A DNA stretch of 64,000 nt from contig NZ_VIRG01000070.1 in NCBI RefSeq assembly GCF_008107695.1, forward strand, positions 806,001 through 870,000, in the 5' to 3' direction. Every line of letters starts with the position of its first letter. Position 1 is the stretch's first letter. Source of the DNA: Stappia sp. BW2 (GTDB lineage: Bacteria > Pseudomonadota > Alphaproteobacteria > Rhizobiales > Stappiaceae). This document shows positions 40,810 to 48,516 of this stretch, piece after piece. Both the position numbers and the translations under genes were made by a program. The notes beneath the pieces were generated by a model. That model had not been told where the DNA came from, searched no databases, and saw only the letters and a list, made by a program, of their open reading frames with translations.

Positions 40810-42180
40810 TCAGGCCGCCACCTGATTGCCATTAACAGTCAGGTTGCTGAATTCCGAAACGTTGTTCAGCTCGCCGGTGGACTTTTCGAGCCACCGGAAG
40901 CCGTTGATGGCGCCCTCTTTGGAGCCCTGGACGATGTTGTTGGTGATGACGGCGGATCCCGCGCCATCGACCACGGTCACCGCAATTCCCGTCCCGCAGT
41001 CCCGAATCACGTTCTGGGAGGCGGCGATGTTGCGCATGTAGGGGCCCCAGCCGAGTAACAGGCCGAATTTCGGTGCGCCTTCGACCACATTGCCGGTGAG
41101 TGTCGTGTCCGCTTCAACGGCGATACCGATGCCGAAACCGGCGACTTCCGGTGGATAGGGGCCTTCCTTCTTGATGTTGCGGATCAGATTGCCGGAACAG
41201 ACCGCCAGGCGGCCACCATCCATGAAGTTGGCGATGGAAATGCCGATCGTGCCGCCGTCCACGATATTGTTGGCAATGATCGCCCCCTGGAAACCGAATT
41301 CGGAATAGATCGCCGTTTCGCCAGAGCGAAGGCAGGAATTGCCGATGATCTGGACGTTGGAGCCGGCATTGGACCGGATTGCAGAGAAGGCGCAGTCGGC
41401 CACGCGATTGTTGGACACCATGACACCGTGGGCGCGGAAGACATTGATGCCGTTCCCGAACTGACCGGTGCCGCCGTAGCGGGCGCCGATGCGCTCAACC
41501 CGGTTGCCGGAGACGATGGTGCCGTCTTCGCCCTCCCGCCAGCGGTGCACCCAGATGCCGCCATTGGCACAGTCGGTCACCGAATTGCCGGTGATGGCGA
41601 GGCCCGTGGCTTCGTTCGAGCGCAGGCCCGCTTCGGCTGCTCCCGAGATCCGGCAATTTTCGACACGGCCTGAGCAACGGTCCAGCAACAGGCCCATCTT
41701 GGAAGAACCGGCGATCTCGCAGTTGTCGAGCGCGACGTTCCTGACGCCGATGAAATGCAACAGTCCTTCGGTGAAATCGCCGATGGAGCGGTTGGCGCCG
41801 TCGAAGGTAATGCCGGTCAGGCCGACGTTGGAAACACCTTCAGCGCGGATCAACTGGCCGCCACCGCCCTGATAGACGAGCCGTGTTCTGCCGGGAACGC
41901 CAACAATCAACGTGCCGGAAGGAAGGCGCAGGTTGGCAACCGGATAGGTGCCGGCGGGAAGGAAGAGGGCGCGGCCACGCTCGACCGCCCGATTGACGGC
42001 ATTTTGAAATTGGGCGCTCTGATCGTCAGCGGCATTGGGCAGAAGGCCCAACTCCTGTGAATCGATGGAGCCGCGCAGGTCGGCCACTTTCATCTGGGCT
42101 GCGGCGACTGTCCCGGAAAGACACAAAGCTGTCCCGGCTAGAAACGCGCGGCGGTTCAGTTTCGAAAGGTTACGTGTCAT
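40810..42180 (-). CDS. Twin-arginine exported beta-helix repeat protein (TIGR03808-type)
   Basis: 456 residues from ATG 42180; an in-frame start at 42228 would displace the signal. The TAT signal is NLSKLNRRAFLAGTALCLSG, cut near AAAQ. The mature part is a right-handed parallel beta-helix with many N-rich turns such as NCRISGAAEAGLRSNEATG and GNSVTDCANGGIWVHRW. It resembles the uncharacterised alphaproteobacterial family of twin-arginine-translocated repeat proteins. A polysaccharide-binding or lyase role is possible, but no catalytic residue can be pointed out. Confidence 0.85.
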   Translation of the reverse strand: MTRNLSKLNRRAFLAGTALCLSGTVAAAQMKVADLRGSIDSQELGLLPNAADDQSAQFQNAVNRAVERGRALFLPAGTYPVANLRLPSGTLIVGVPGRTRLVYQGGGGQLIRAEGVSNVGLTGITFDGANRSIGDFTEGLLHFIGVRNVALDNCEIAGSSKMGLLLDRCSGRVENCRISGAAEAGLRSNEATGLAITGNSVTDCANGGIWVHRWREGEDGTIVSGNRVERIGARYGGTGQFGNGINVFRAHGVMVSNNRVADCAFSAIRSNAGSNVQIIGNSCLRSGETAIYSEFGFQGAIIANNIVDGGTIGISIANFMDGGRLAVCSGNLIRNIKKEGPYPPEVAGFGIGIAVEADTTLTGNVVEGAPKFGLLLGWGPYMRNIAASQNVIRDCGTGIAVTVVDGAGSAVITNNIVQGSKEGAINGFRWLEKSTGELNNVSEFSNLTVNGNQVAA

Positions 42181-42290
42181 CGGTCCGGCCAATTGCTCGC
42201 TTGCGTCCCGGATTGGGATGCGTCTCAAGTCTCTGCAGCTGAAAACGCAAGAGCCGTGCCGGATCGGCGTTCGGTGGCCGTTGGACGCAC

Positions 42291-42324
42291 AAAAAAACCG
42301 GCCAGGCGGCAGGGCCTGGCCGGT
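42291..42324 (-). terminator. Intrinsic terminator of the YHS-domain gene
   Basis: On the minus strand a perfect 11-bp stem ACCGGCCAGGC / GCCTGGCCGGT with loop CCTGCC is followed by TTTTTTG. It lies 35 bp past the YHS gene stop. Confidence 0.94.
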
Positions 42325-42358
42325 CAGTTAACCGGTCTACAGGGGCAGAAGAGACCGG

Positions 42359-42832
42359 TCAGAGGCTGTTCGGGTCGACGTTTTCCAGACCAACCCAGTT
42401 TTCATCGGCCTTGCTGACGAAGCCCGGGATGTCCTTGTTCCAGCGTTCCTGGATCGACGGTGCGAGGTTGAGGTAAAGCTTGTTGTCGACGATCTTCCAC
42501 AGGTCCGGGTCACCATCGACCTTCACTCCCATGGCAGCGCCAAAGGCACAGAAACCGCCATATTGCGGCAGATATTTTTCCGGGTTCTGCTTGAAGAGCT
42601 TGCGGTTTTCTTCGGACGCGAAGCGGTAGGTGGCGCCGTTATGAACCTCGGTGATGGCGATATCACCGTCTTGCGGAGCGCCATTGACGAAATAGGAGAC
42701 CGGATCGACACCGCGCAGGGCCAGGCCGGTGTTGGTGGCGTTGACATCGAAACCGGCGCCGAATGCGCTGGAAACGAGGCCGAAGACGACCACGAAGGCT
42801 GCGACGGAGCCACGAACGAAATTTGCGAACAT
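42359..42832 (-). CDS. Exported YHS-domain protein
   Basis: 157 residues. Signal peptide or N-terminal anchor about 1-25 (FVRGSVAAFVVVFGLVSSAF). The YHS core reads ALRGVDPVSYFVNGAP, then GATYRFASEENRKLFKQNPE and KYLPQYGGFCAFGAA. YHS domains bind metal or occur with heavy-metal handling proteins; no specific role is shown here. The gene is divergent from a TetR regulator, with two matching palindromic operators in the promoter. Confidence 0.9.
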   Translation of the reverse strand: MFANFVRGSVAAFVVVFGLVSSAFGAGFDVNATNTGLALRGVDPVSYFVNGAPQDGDIAITEVHNGATYRFASEENRKLFKQNPEKYLPQYGGFCAFGAAMGVKVDGDPDLWKIVDNKLYLNLAPSIQERWNKDIPGFVSKADENWVGLENVDPNSL

Positions 42833-42895
42833 TTGGAATCACTCCCCAGGGGTTGAATTTGTCCGGCACAGATGTGCTCAAGCGATGGTGAAAAG

Positions 42896-42911
42896 GGAAC
42901 CAATCGGTTCC
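42896..42911. promoter_or_regulatory. Palindromic operator site 1 (GGAACC-aatc-GGTTCC)
   Basis: Perfect 6-bp arms, 64 bp upstream of the YHS gene start. It shares the GGTTCCTAA half-site with site 2, in opposite arm arrangement, so it is probably bound by the same TetR regulator. Confidence 0.65.
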
Positions 42912-42942
42912 TAATGGTCCGTACTTGACCAACCTTGCCGGT

Positions 42943-42966
42943 GGTTCCTAAATAGAGTTAGGAACC
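42943..42966. promoter_or_regulatory. Palindromic operator site 2 (GGTTCCTAA-N6-TTAGGAACC)
   Basis: Perfect 9-bp arms with a 6-bp spacer ATAGAG, 69 bp upstream of the TetR start. The 24-bp size and location between the divergent genes are typical of TetR-family operators. Confidence 0.8.
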
Positions 42967-43035
42967 GAATGGTACAAAACACAAGCGCGTGACACGTGCT
43001 TGAGTGTTTCGTGAAGCGGCTTGACTGGAGAATAA

Positions 43036-43614
43036 ATGGCAAGACCTCGGGAATTCGATGCCGATGAGGCACTGGAAAAGGCCATGGACCTGTTCTGGGA
43101 CGTTGGCTATGACGAAGCCTCTCTGTCCGAGCTGCTCGGTGCCATGGCGATTACCAAGGGCTCTTTCTACAAGGCGTTCCAGGACAAGCAGTCGGTCTAT
43201 CTGGCGGCGCTCGACAGGTATAACGATCAGGTGATCAGCAACACCGTTGCGTTTCTGGGCGACCCGGCTGAAGGCACGGGTAGGGAACGTATCCTCGCCC
43301 TCTTCGGCCGCGTCGCTGATCTCGCCCAGAAAGAGGGAGACAGGCTCGGTTGCTTTTTGTGCAATGCCCTGGTCGACAAGGCAGGTGGCCCCGAGGCGGA
43401 AGCAAAGCTGCAGGCCATGACCAGGCGTCTGGAAAACGGTTTTCACCGCGCGCTACAGGACGATGGGCTTGAAGTAACCGAAGCGCGCGGCACCGCACGC
43501 GGCATTCTGACGGCCTATTTCGGCCTGCGGGTTCTGGGCCGGGCGGGGCTTTCCGACGATATGGCGACGGACTGCATTCGCCAGGTCGAGAAAATGCTGG
43601 GGCGTGTGCATTGA
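43036..43614 (+). CDS. TetR/AcrR-family transcriptional repressor
   Basis: 192 residues. HTH about residues 8-55: ALEKAMDLFWDVGYDEASLS and AMAITKGSFYKAFQDKQSVY. The ligand domain begins near 60 and carries CFLCNALVDKAGG, a pattern seen in TetR proteins sensing electrophiles or quaternary compounds. Divergent from the YHS gene, with two palindromes in the 203-bp gap, so it probably represses the YHS gene and itself. Confidence 0.93.
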   Translation: MARPREFDADEALEKAMDLFWDVGYDEASLSELLGAMAITKGSFYKAFQDKQSVYLAALDRYNDQVISNTVAFLGDPAEGTGRERILALFGRVADLAQKEGDRLGCFLCNALVDKAGGPEAEAKLQAMTRRLENGFHRALQDDGLEVTEARGTARGILTAYFGLRVLGRAGLSDDMATDCIRQVEKMLGRVH

Positions 43615-43682
43615 AGGGGCGGCAGTCTCAGGTTCTGGAAACTGGGAAGCCCGGATACAGATCTACATGCAAATAAACACCA

Positions 43683-43788
43683 CCTCATCCTGAGGGAGCA
43701 CGAAGTGCTGTCTCGAAGGATGGACGACACATTCCGGAGCAAGCGGCCCATCCTTCAAGACGGGCTTTCAGCCCTCCTCAGGATGAGG
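43683..43788. repeat. Inverted pair of a dispersed intergenic repeat (CCTCATCCTGAGG type)
   Basis: Copy 1 (43683-43723) begins CCTCATCCTGAGGGAGCACG and ends TCTCGAAGGATGG; copy 2 (about 43747-43788) reads the same in reverse, ending CTCCTCAGGATGAGG. This resembles a repeat family scattered through many alphaproteobacterial intergenic regions. The element could form a large stem-loop downstream of both neighbouring genes. A related copy is at 46986-47028. Confidence 0.8.
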
Positions 43789-43814
43789 GGAAAGTCTGCA
43801 GGAGAGTGCCCCCC

Positions 43815-44426
43815 TCATCGCAGGCGTCTTGCCAGTTCGCGCAGGATGCGGACGGCGGCTTCCTCGATGACGGGGTAGGCCGGTCTTGTGTCGCGCGGGC
43901 CTTTCGGCAACGCGGGAACATGAACGAAAATGCTGGCGATGCCCGAGCCGATGGAATCCCACAGTGTGGCATTGCAAAGATAGGTTCCGGCATTGGTGGA
44001 AAGCCGCGCTGGGGCGCCAGCGGCAAGGGCGGCATCGCGCAAGGCTGCGGCGGGCAGGGTCGATATCCGGGAGCGTTCTTGCGAGACCGCGAGTTCAGGT
44101 CTGGCCGGTGCTTTGCCCAGGGCATCCGGACGCACGCGGACGGCCTTGTTGACGGCCCTTGTTTCTATGTTGATGGTTCTCCGCGTGCCATCGACGCCAA
44201 AATGCACGATGGCGTCCGGCAAAATCGTCTTGCGCAGCCGGTCGGTGACCTCTTCACGCCCCGCCCAGGTGGTCGGCAGAACATGAAAGACGAAGTCGAT
44301 GCCGGATTGATGTGCGTCCATGCGCTTCGCCAGCCGCCGCATCAGCCGTTCTGTCGGATTGATGGGGGCCCCGGGGAATGGCGAAAAGCCGGTGACCAGA
44401 ACGGTCTTGCGATTAGACCTCTTCAT
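43815..44426 (-). CDS. pcp: Pyroglutamyl-peptidase I (C15 cysteine peptidase)
   Basis: 203 residues. The family opening VLVTGFSPFPGAPINPTERL contains the pyroglutamate pocket; the acidic residue of the triad lies in VDGTRRTINIETRAVN; the catalytic Cys is in STNAGTYLCNATLW. It removes N-terminal pyroglutamate from peptides in the cytoplasm. The C-terminal His of the triad is probably in FVHVPALP. Its start overlaps the end of meaB by 14 nt. Confidence 0.9.
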   Translation of the reverse strand: MKRSNRKTVLVTGFSPFPGAPINPTERLMRRLAKRMDAHQSGIDFVFHVLPTTWAGREEVTDRLRKTILPDAIVHFGVDGTRRTINIETRAVNKAVRVRPDALGKAPARPELAVSQERSRISTLPAAALRDAALAAGAPARLSTNAGTYLCNATLWDSIGSGIASIFVHVPALPKGPRDTRPAYPVIEEAAVRILRELARRLR

Positions 44427-45420
44427 TCGCCAAGCCCATCAAGGTGGCCAATTCATCGACGGCGAGTGAGACAGCGATTTTTCCGCCGCGCACTTCATCT
44501 TCCAGGGATTTGAGACGTTCGGCCGTGCGAGTGTTCGTGGTCAGGGCTTCCATCATGCGCTGTTGAAGCATGTCCCACATCCAGGCGACCTGTTGGCTGC
44601 TGCGCTTTTGATGCCATTCACCACTTGCCTGCATGCGCTCGCGGAACACGGTGATCTGCTCCCAAAGATGATCAAGACCTTCGTTGGCAAGACCGGACAC
44701 CGTGATGACGGGTGGCGTCCATGTAGGCGACTTGGGTGCCAGAATATGCAAGGCGGCACGGTAGTCCGAGGCAGCGGTCTGGGCACGAGTTGAGCCGTCG
44801 CCGTCGGCCTTGTTGACGGCGATCATATCGGCGATTTCAAGCACGCCCTTCTTGATGCCCTGAAGCTCGTCACCGGCGCCGGGCAACATCAGCACCAAGA
44901 AAAAGTCCACCATGTCGGCAACGGTCGTTTCCGATTGGCCAATGCCGACAGTCTCCACCAGAATCACGTCGTAGCCGGCTGCCTCGCACAACAGCATGGT
45001 TTCCCGTGTCTTTGCGGCGACCCCACCAAGCGTGCCGGCCGAGGGCGAGGGACGAATAAAGGCGTTGGTATCCACCGCAAGCTGCGCCATGCGCGTCTTG
45101 TCGCCGAGGATCGATCCTCCGGTGCGGGTGGAGGAGGGGTCGACGGCCAGAACGGCAACCTTGTGCCCTGCCGCCGTCAGGTTGGACCCAAGCGTATCGA
45201 TGGTGGTCGACTTGCCGACACCCGGCACCCCGGTAATCCCGACCCGGAGAGCTTTGCCTGTCAGAGGCAGCAATTCTTGAATCAGGTGCTGGGCAAGGCG
45301 CCGGTGCTCGCGCTTGCGCGACTCCACGAGCGTGATGGCGCGGGCCAGTGCGGCGCGCCGGCCCGCCTTGAGTTCGTCCGCCAGCTTTGCGGGGTCGAGA
45401 TTTCGTGCCGTTGTCGTCAT
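44413..45420 (-). CDS. meaB: Methylmalonyl-CoA mutase-associated GTPase MeaB
   Basis: 335 residues from ATG 45420 (45450 in frame is possible; neither has a strong ribosome site). G-protein motifs: Walker A GVPGVGKSTTIDTLG, switch regions with DPSSTRTGGSILGDKTRM, Walker B VILVETVGIGQSE, and NKAD for guanine. MeaB guards the B12 loading and integrity of methylmalonyl-CoA mutase, encoded at 57083-61257. Co-transcribed with pcp by overlap. Confidence 0.95.
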   Translation of the reverse strand: MTTTARNLDPAKLADELKAGRRAALARAITLVESRKREHRRLAQHLIQELLPLTGKALRVGITGVPGVGKSTTIDTLGSNLTAAGHKVAVLAVDPSSTRTGGSILGDKTRMAQLAVDTNAFIRPSPSAGTLGGVAAKTRETMLLCEAAGYDVILVETVGIGQSETTVADMVDFFLVLMLPGAGDELQGIKKGVLEIADMIAVNKADGDGSTRAQTAASDYRAALHILAPKSPTWTPPVITVSGLANEGLDHLWEQITVFRERMQASGEWHQKRSSQQVAWMWDMLQQRMMEALTTNTRTAERLKSLEDEVRGGKIAVSLAVDELATLMGLANEEV

Positions 45421-45530
45421 GACTAAAGGTGTTAGCGCAGGATTCGGCAAAGGTCACTGCCGCCAAAGGGTGAAGACGCATTCGTGACGCATCTGGACGC
45501 CATCCAACCGCGCCGAAAGACATGGAAACA

Positions 45531-45560
45531 TTGAAACGGGCAGGTAAAAACGTGTTAGAT
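45531..45560 (+). promoter_or_regulatory. Candidate sigma70 promoter of the PhyH-family gene
   Basis: TTGAAA (45531-45536) and TTAGAT (45555-45560) stand 18 bp apart. It places transcription start near 45567 and thus favours translation from ATG 45597 and not 45522. Confidence 0.5.
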
Positions 45561-45596
45561 ACACGCCGCTTCGATGAAATTCATTTTTGGTGCTGC

Positions 45597-46634
45597 ATGA
45601 CACCCTTGTCCTATCTGAAAGCCCCGTTCTGGGTTCTGGGTCTCGCCGGAACCGACAAGTCACCGCGCAAGAACCCGTTGCTAGGCAGCGAGCGGCTGAA
45701 TACCTGGGGTTTGCACAAGAAACGGGTGAAGCTCGCCGCTGATCTCGCCGCGCACAGACGGGCGAAGCTGGCGCATCTGGTGGATCGGGAGCAGCAGGCT
45801 TTCTTCGATGAGAACGGCTATTTCCTGGTCAAGGATTTCCTTCCGGAGGAGACATTCCACCAGCTCAAGGAAGAGGTGTTCAACCAGCCGTTCGAATCGC
45901 GGGAGATGCGCCAGGGACAGGCGGTTACCCGGATGACCCTTCTGCCGCCGGAGGTGCTGCGCAAAAACGCTGCCCTGGCAGAAGCTGTGCGTGACCCGCG
46001 TGCGAACAACATGATCCGCTATGCCGCCTCACAGGGCGGGCAGCCGCTCAATTTCATTCAGACGGTTCTGGTTGAACCGCTGAAGGTGAAGAAGAAAGAT
46101 CCGCAGTCCGACGCCCACGCTGACACGTTCCATGCTACGTCCAAAGCTTGGCTGTTCCTGCAGGATGTGGGTGAGGAGGACGGTCCGTTCTTCTTTGTGC
46201 CGGGCTCGCACAAGCTCACGAAGGAGCGGCTGGAATGGGAGTATGAATGCTCCCTGAGCGCAGCCAAGGACCTGAGGTCCCATCATGCCAGCGGCTCGTT
46301 CCGCATCAAGGCGGATGAGCTTGCCTCTCTGGGCCTGCCGCAGCCCAAGAAGATGGCCGTGCCGGAAAACACGCTGATCGTGGCCGATACATTTGCCTTT
46401 CACGGTCGCACGCCCTCCGACAAGCCGACGGTCCGCTCGGAAATTCACTGGCACATGCGCCGCAACCCGTTCCTGCCATGGACCGGCGGCGATATCAAAT
46501 CACTGCCGGGCCTCAAGGATCGCGGTATGCCGGTCTTGATGGAGCTTGCTGATGTTGCGGAAAAGACCCTGAAACAGCGTAACGTCTGGCGCAAGGTGGG
46601 CGAAGTCATGGTGCGCTCACAGCCACATGTGTGA
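45597..46634 (+). CDS. Phytanoyl-CoA dioxygenase (PhyH) family protein
   Basis: 345 residues from ATG 45597; ATG 45522 would add 25 residues but lies upstream of a candidate promoter. After an opening TPLSYLKAPFWVLGLAG the cupin-type Fe(II)/2-oxoglutarate fold starts near FDENGYFLVKDFLPEETF. Iron ligands are HADTFH (His and Asp) and the late His in ADTFAFHGRTP; the 2-oxoglutarate Arg is in KPTVRSEIHWHMRR. Family members hydroxylate lipids or secondary metabolites. Substrate unknown; single gene between meaB and a repeat-rich gap. Confidence 0.88.
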   Translation: MTPLSYLKAPFWVLGLAGTDKSPRKNPLLGSERLNTWGLHKKRVKLAADLAAHRRAKLAHLVDREQQAFFDENGYFLVKDFLPEETFHQLKEEVFNQPFESREMRQGQAVTRMTLLPPEVLRKNAALAEAVRDPRANNMIRYAASQGGQPLNFIQTVLVEPLKVKKKDPQSDAHADTFHATSKAWLFLQDVGEEDGPFFFVPGSHKLTKERLEWEYECSLSAAKDLRSHHASGSFRIKADELASLGLPQPKKMAVPENTLIVADTFAFHGRTPSDKPTVRSEIHWHMRRNPFLPWTGGDIKSLPGLKDRGMPVLMELADVAEKTLKQRNVWRKVGEVMVRSQPHV

Positions 46635-46693
46635 GGGCTGATGTCGTTTTTGCATTCTTTGTTCCAGACAATCGCCGGTCAATTTTTCACAGC

Positions 46694-47030
46694 CAACCTC
46701 ATCCTGAGAGCCTGGTCTGAAAATGTAAAAGGCTGCAGTTGTCGTGGATCCTGTCACGACTTTGCGTCCCTCTCCATTGTCATCCCCGCGAAAGCGGGGA
46801 TCCAGTAACCTGATGAGTTTGCTCTAAAAACTTAATTCTTACCTTGCGGAGACCTGGTTTCCCGCTTTTGCGGAATTGACACATGTGGTCGAAGCAGTCG
46901 CCCCGGGCACCACTTTCGTGCCAGACACCGAGGAGGGCCGTCAGGTCCGTCTCAAGGGGAGGCCGCTTGCTCAAGCGTGTGCCGCCCATCCTTCGAGACA
47001 GCGCTCGCGCGCTTCCTCAGGATGAGGTTG
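46694..47030. repeat. Possible 337-bp MITE-like element with 15-bp inverted ends
   Basis: CAACCTCATCCTGAG at 46694-46708 is mirrored perfectly by CTCAGGATGAGGTTG at 47016-47030. No transposase frame lies between the ends. The right end includes a full CCATCCTTCGAGAC-type dispersed repeat copy (46986-47028). The region may be a non-autonomous mobile element or simply two repeat copies in opposite orientation. Confidence 0.55.
46779..46805. repeat. Short palindromic repeat of GTCATCCCCGCGAAAGCGGG type
   Basis: A GTCATCCCCGCG-AAA-GCGGGGATCCAG palindrome (arms ATCCCCGC and GCGGGGAT), which I recall as a widespread intergenic repeat of many proteobacteria. It sits inside the inverted-end region. 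Confidence 0.7.
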
Positions 47031-47074
47031 ATTTTGGAGCTTGCCTCTTGGATGGCGTCTAACTGGCCTCGGCG

Positions 47075-47665
47075 TCAGCTCTTCGGCGTCCAGAGGATCC
47101 GCTGGAGCTGGGCATCGAACAGGTCGTTTTCGGCCGGCAGGCGGTCGAACGGGCCGTCGTAGCCTGGAATTGCGTAGACCAGTTCCACGTTCCGGTGGCC
47201 GTCGGAATGGCAAATGGCCATGCCGCGCCACAGGTTCTTGCCAACGCGGCAATCGGCCCGTGACGAGCCGATTTCGGAAAAGGTCATGCCGATCCGCTCG
47301 CCGTTCGGGCCCTGAAGATGATGGGTCACGCCGTGGACGGTGCGGACCTTGCCGTTCTTGCCCTTGAACACCTGCAACACCTGAAACCCATCGCTGTTGA
47401 AGGCGGCAAGAGCCCACTCCGTTGAGTTTTCGTTGGCGGTCTGGATGCCCTCGGTGGTGAAGCCGGGCAGGGCGGCCTCGATGGCTTTCTGACCGTATGG
47501 GGTCTCACCGGTTATTCCGCCGACACGATCTTCGGTGATCTGCACCAGGGTGATGTCGGAGGTCCGTGCCAGCCGTCCGGATGTGCCGTCCAGATCCGAC
47601 GTCGGGGCGCAGGCCGCTCCCATAAGAGCGAAAACGCAGGCAAAACCGATGGCAGTTAGACGCAT
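47075..47665 (-). CDS. Uncharacterised lipoprotein
   Basis: 196 residues. Signal with lipobox-like ALMGAAC, so Cys19 is the likely lipidation site. The mature part is about 175 residues with ITLVQITEDRVGGITGETPY and NLWRGMAICHSDG; it may belong to the DUF1131 group, but I am not certain. Two further cysteines (in SRADCRVGKN and MAICHSDG) may form a disulfide. Predicted to sit in the periplasmic face of a membrane. Confidence 0.82.
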   Translation of the reverse strand: MRLTAIGFACVFALMGAACAPTSDLDGTSGRLARTSDITLVQITEDRVGGITGETPYGQKAIEAALPGFTTEGIQTANENSTEWALAAFNSDGFQVLQVFKGKNGKVRTVHGVTHHLQGPNGERIGMTFSEIGSSRADCRVGKNLWRGMAICHSDGHRNVELVYAIPGYDGPFDRLPAENDLFDAQLQRILWTPKS

Positions 47666-47829
47666 AAGAATACTCAGGCTGATTTGGCTGCGCCGAAGTG
47701 CGCAGACCCGATACGGGACTTACCAACTAACGTCTTGTTTGCAAAGAGAGCGATGCCCCCTGTGGACAGTTACCCGCTTGTCTCGCCAGATGCCGCAGCG
47801 GCTGCAAAGCCTGCGCATTTACTCGCCTG

Positions 47830-48411
47830 TCAGGTTTCGTCCCGTTTGATCCATTTGGGCGCGGAAGGTGGCGCATAGTTCTCGAACAGGCGGATCATTT
47901 CCAGCGGCGAACTGGCGAGCTGTGCCATGTCGCGCATTACCTGTTTGGTGAAGCCCTGCTGGGTCTGGTGGTCGAGGAAGGTGATCAGGTGATCGTAATA
48001 GCCTTCGACATTCAGGAAGCCGCAGGGTTTCTTGTGATAGCCGAGCTGACCCCAGGTCCAGACTTCGAAAATTTCTTCCAGCGTGCCAACGCCGCCAGGC
48101 AATGCAATAAAGGCGTCGGAGAGATCGGCCATCATTGCCTTGCGTTCATGCATTGAATCGACAAGGTGCAGCTCGCTCAAGCCTTCGTGGCCGATTTCCT
48201 TGTCCATCAGGGATCTCGGCAGCACACCGATCACCTTACCGCCGGCTTCAAGCGCCGCGTTGGCGACGGTGCCCATCAGGCCAACCTTGGCGCCGCCGTA
48301 GACAAGCGTATAGCCTTGTTCGGCGATGACGCGTCCCGTGTCACGCGCAACATCTGCGTATGCCTCAAGCGCGCCGTAACTGGAGCCACAAAAGACGCAA
48401 ATGGATTTCAT
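47830..48411 (-). CDS. LOG-family protein (cytokinin-riboside phosphoribohydrolase type)
   Basis: 193 residues from ATG 48411 with GGAG 7 nt upstream; the frame open to 48483 has no better site. Motifs: Rossmann start SICVFCGSSYG, MHERKAMMADLSDAFIALP and the signature PGGVGTLEEIFEVWTW, which holds the catalytic Arg/Glu pattern of nucleotide 5'-phosphate phosphoribohydrolases. Earlier databases called it lysine decarboxylase-like, which is misleading. Likely cleaves nucleoside monophosphates. Confidence 0.9.
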   Translation of the reverse strand: MKSICVFCGSSYGALEAYADVARDTGRVIAEQGYTLVYGGAKVGLMGTVANAALEAGGKVIGVLPRSLMDKEIGHEGLSELHLVDSMHERKAMMADLSDAFIALPGGVGTLEEIFEVWTWGQLGYHKKPCGFLNVEGYYDHLITFLDHQTQQGFTKQVMRDMAQLASSPLEMIRLFENYAPPSAPKWIKRDET

Positions 48412-48478
48412 ACCTGTTCTCCGGCTGCTGATGCTGAATCGAATGCCATCAGGGCAACTTGATCGGGGGTGATCGCGA

Positions 48479-48506
48479 GGCACGCGGACCTTTCCGTCCG
48501 CGTGCC
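48479..48506. terminator. Strong hairpin downstream of the M20 peptidase gene, no T-tract
   Basis: GGCACGCGGAC / GTCCGCGTGCC is a perfect 11-bp stem around CTTTCC, 10 bp past the M20 stop codon. No T-run follows on the minus strand, so it is perhaps a transcript 3' end protector or Rho-linked structure. Confidence 0.55.
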
Positions 48507-48516
48507 GATTTCAGGG

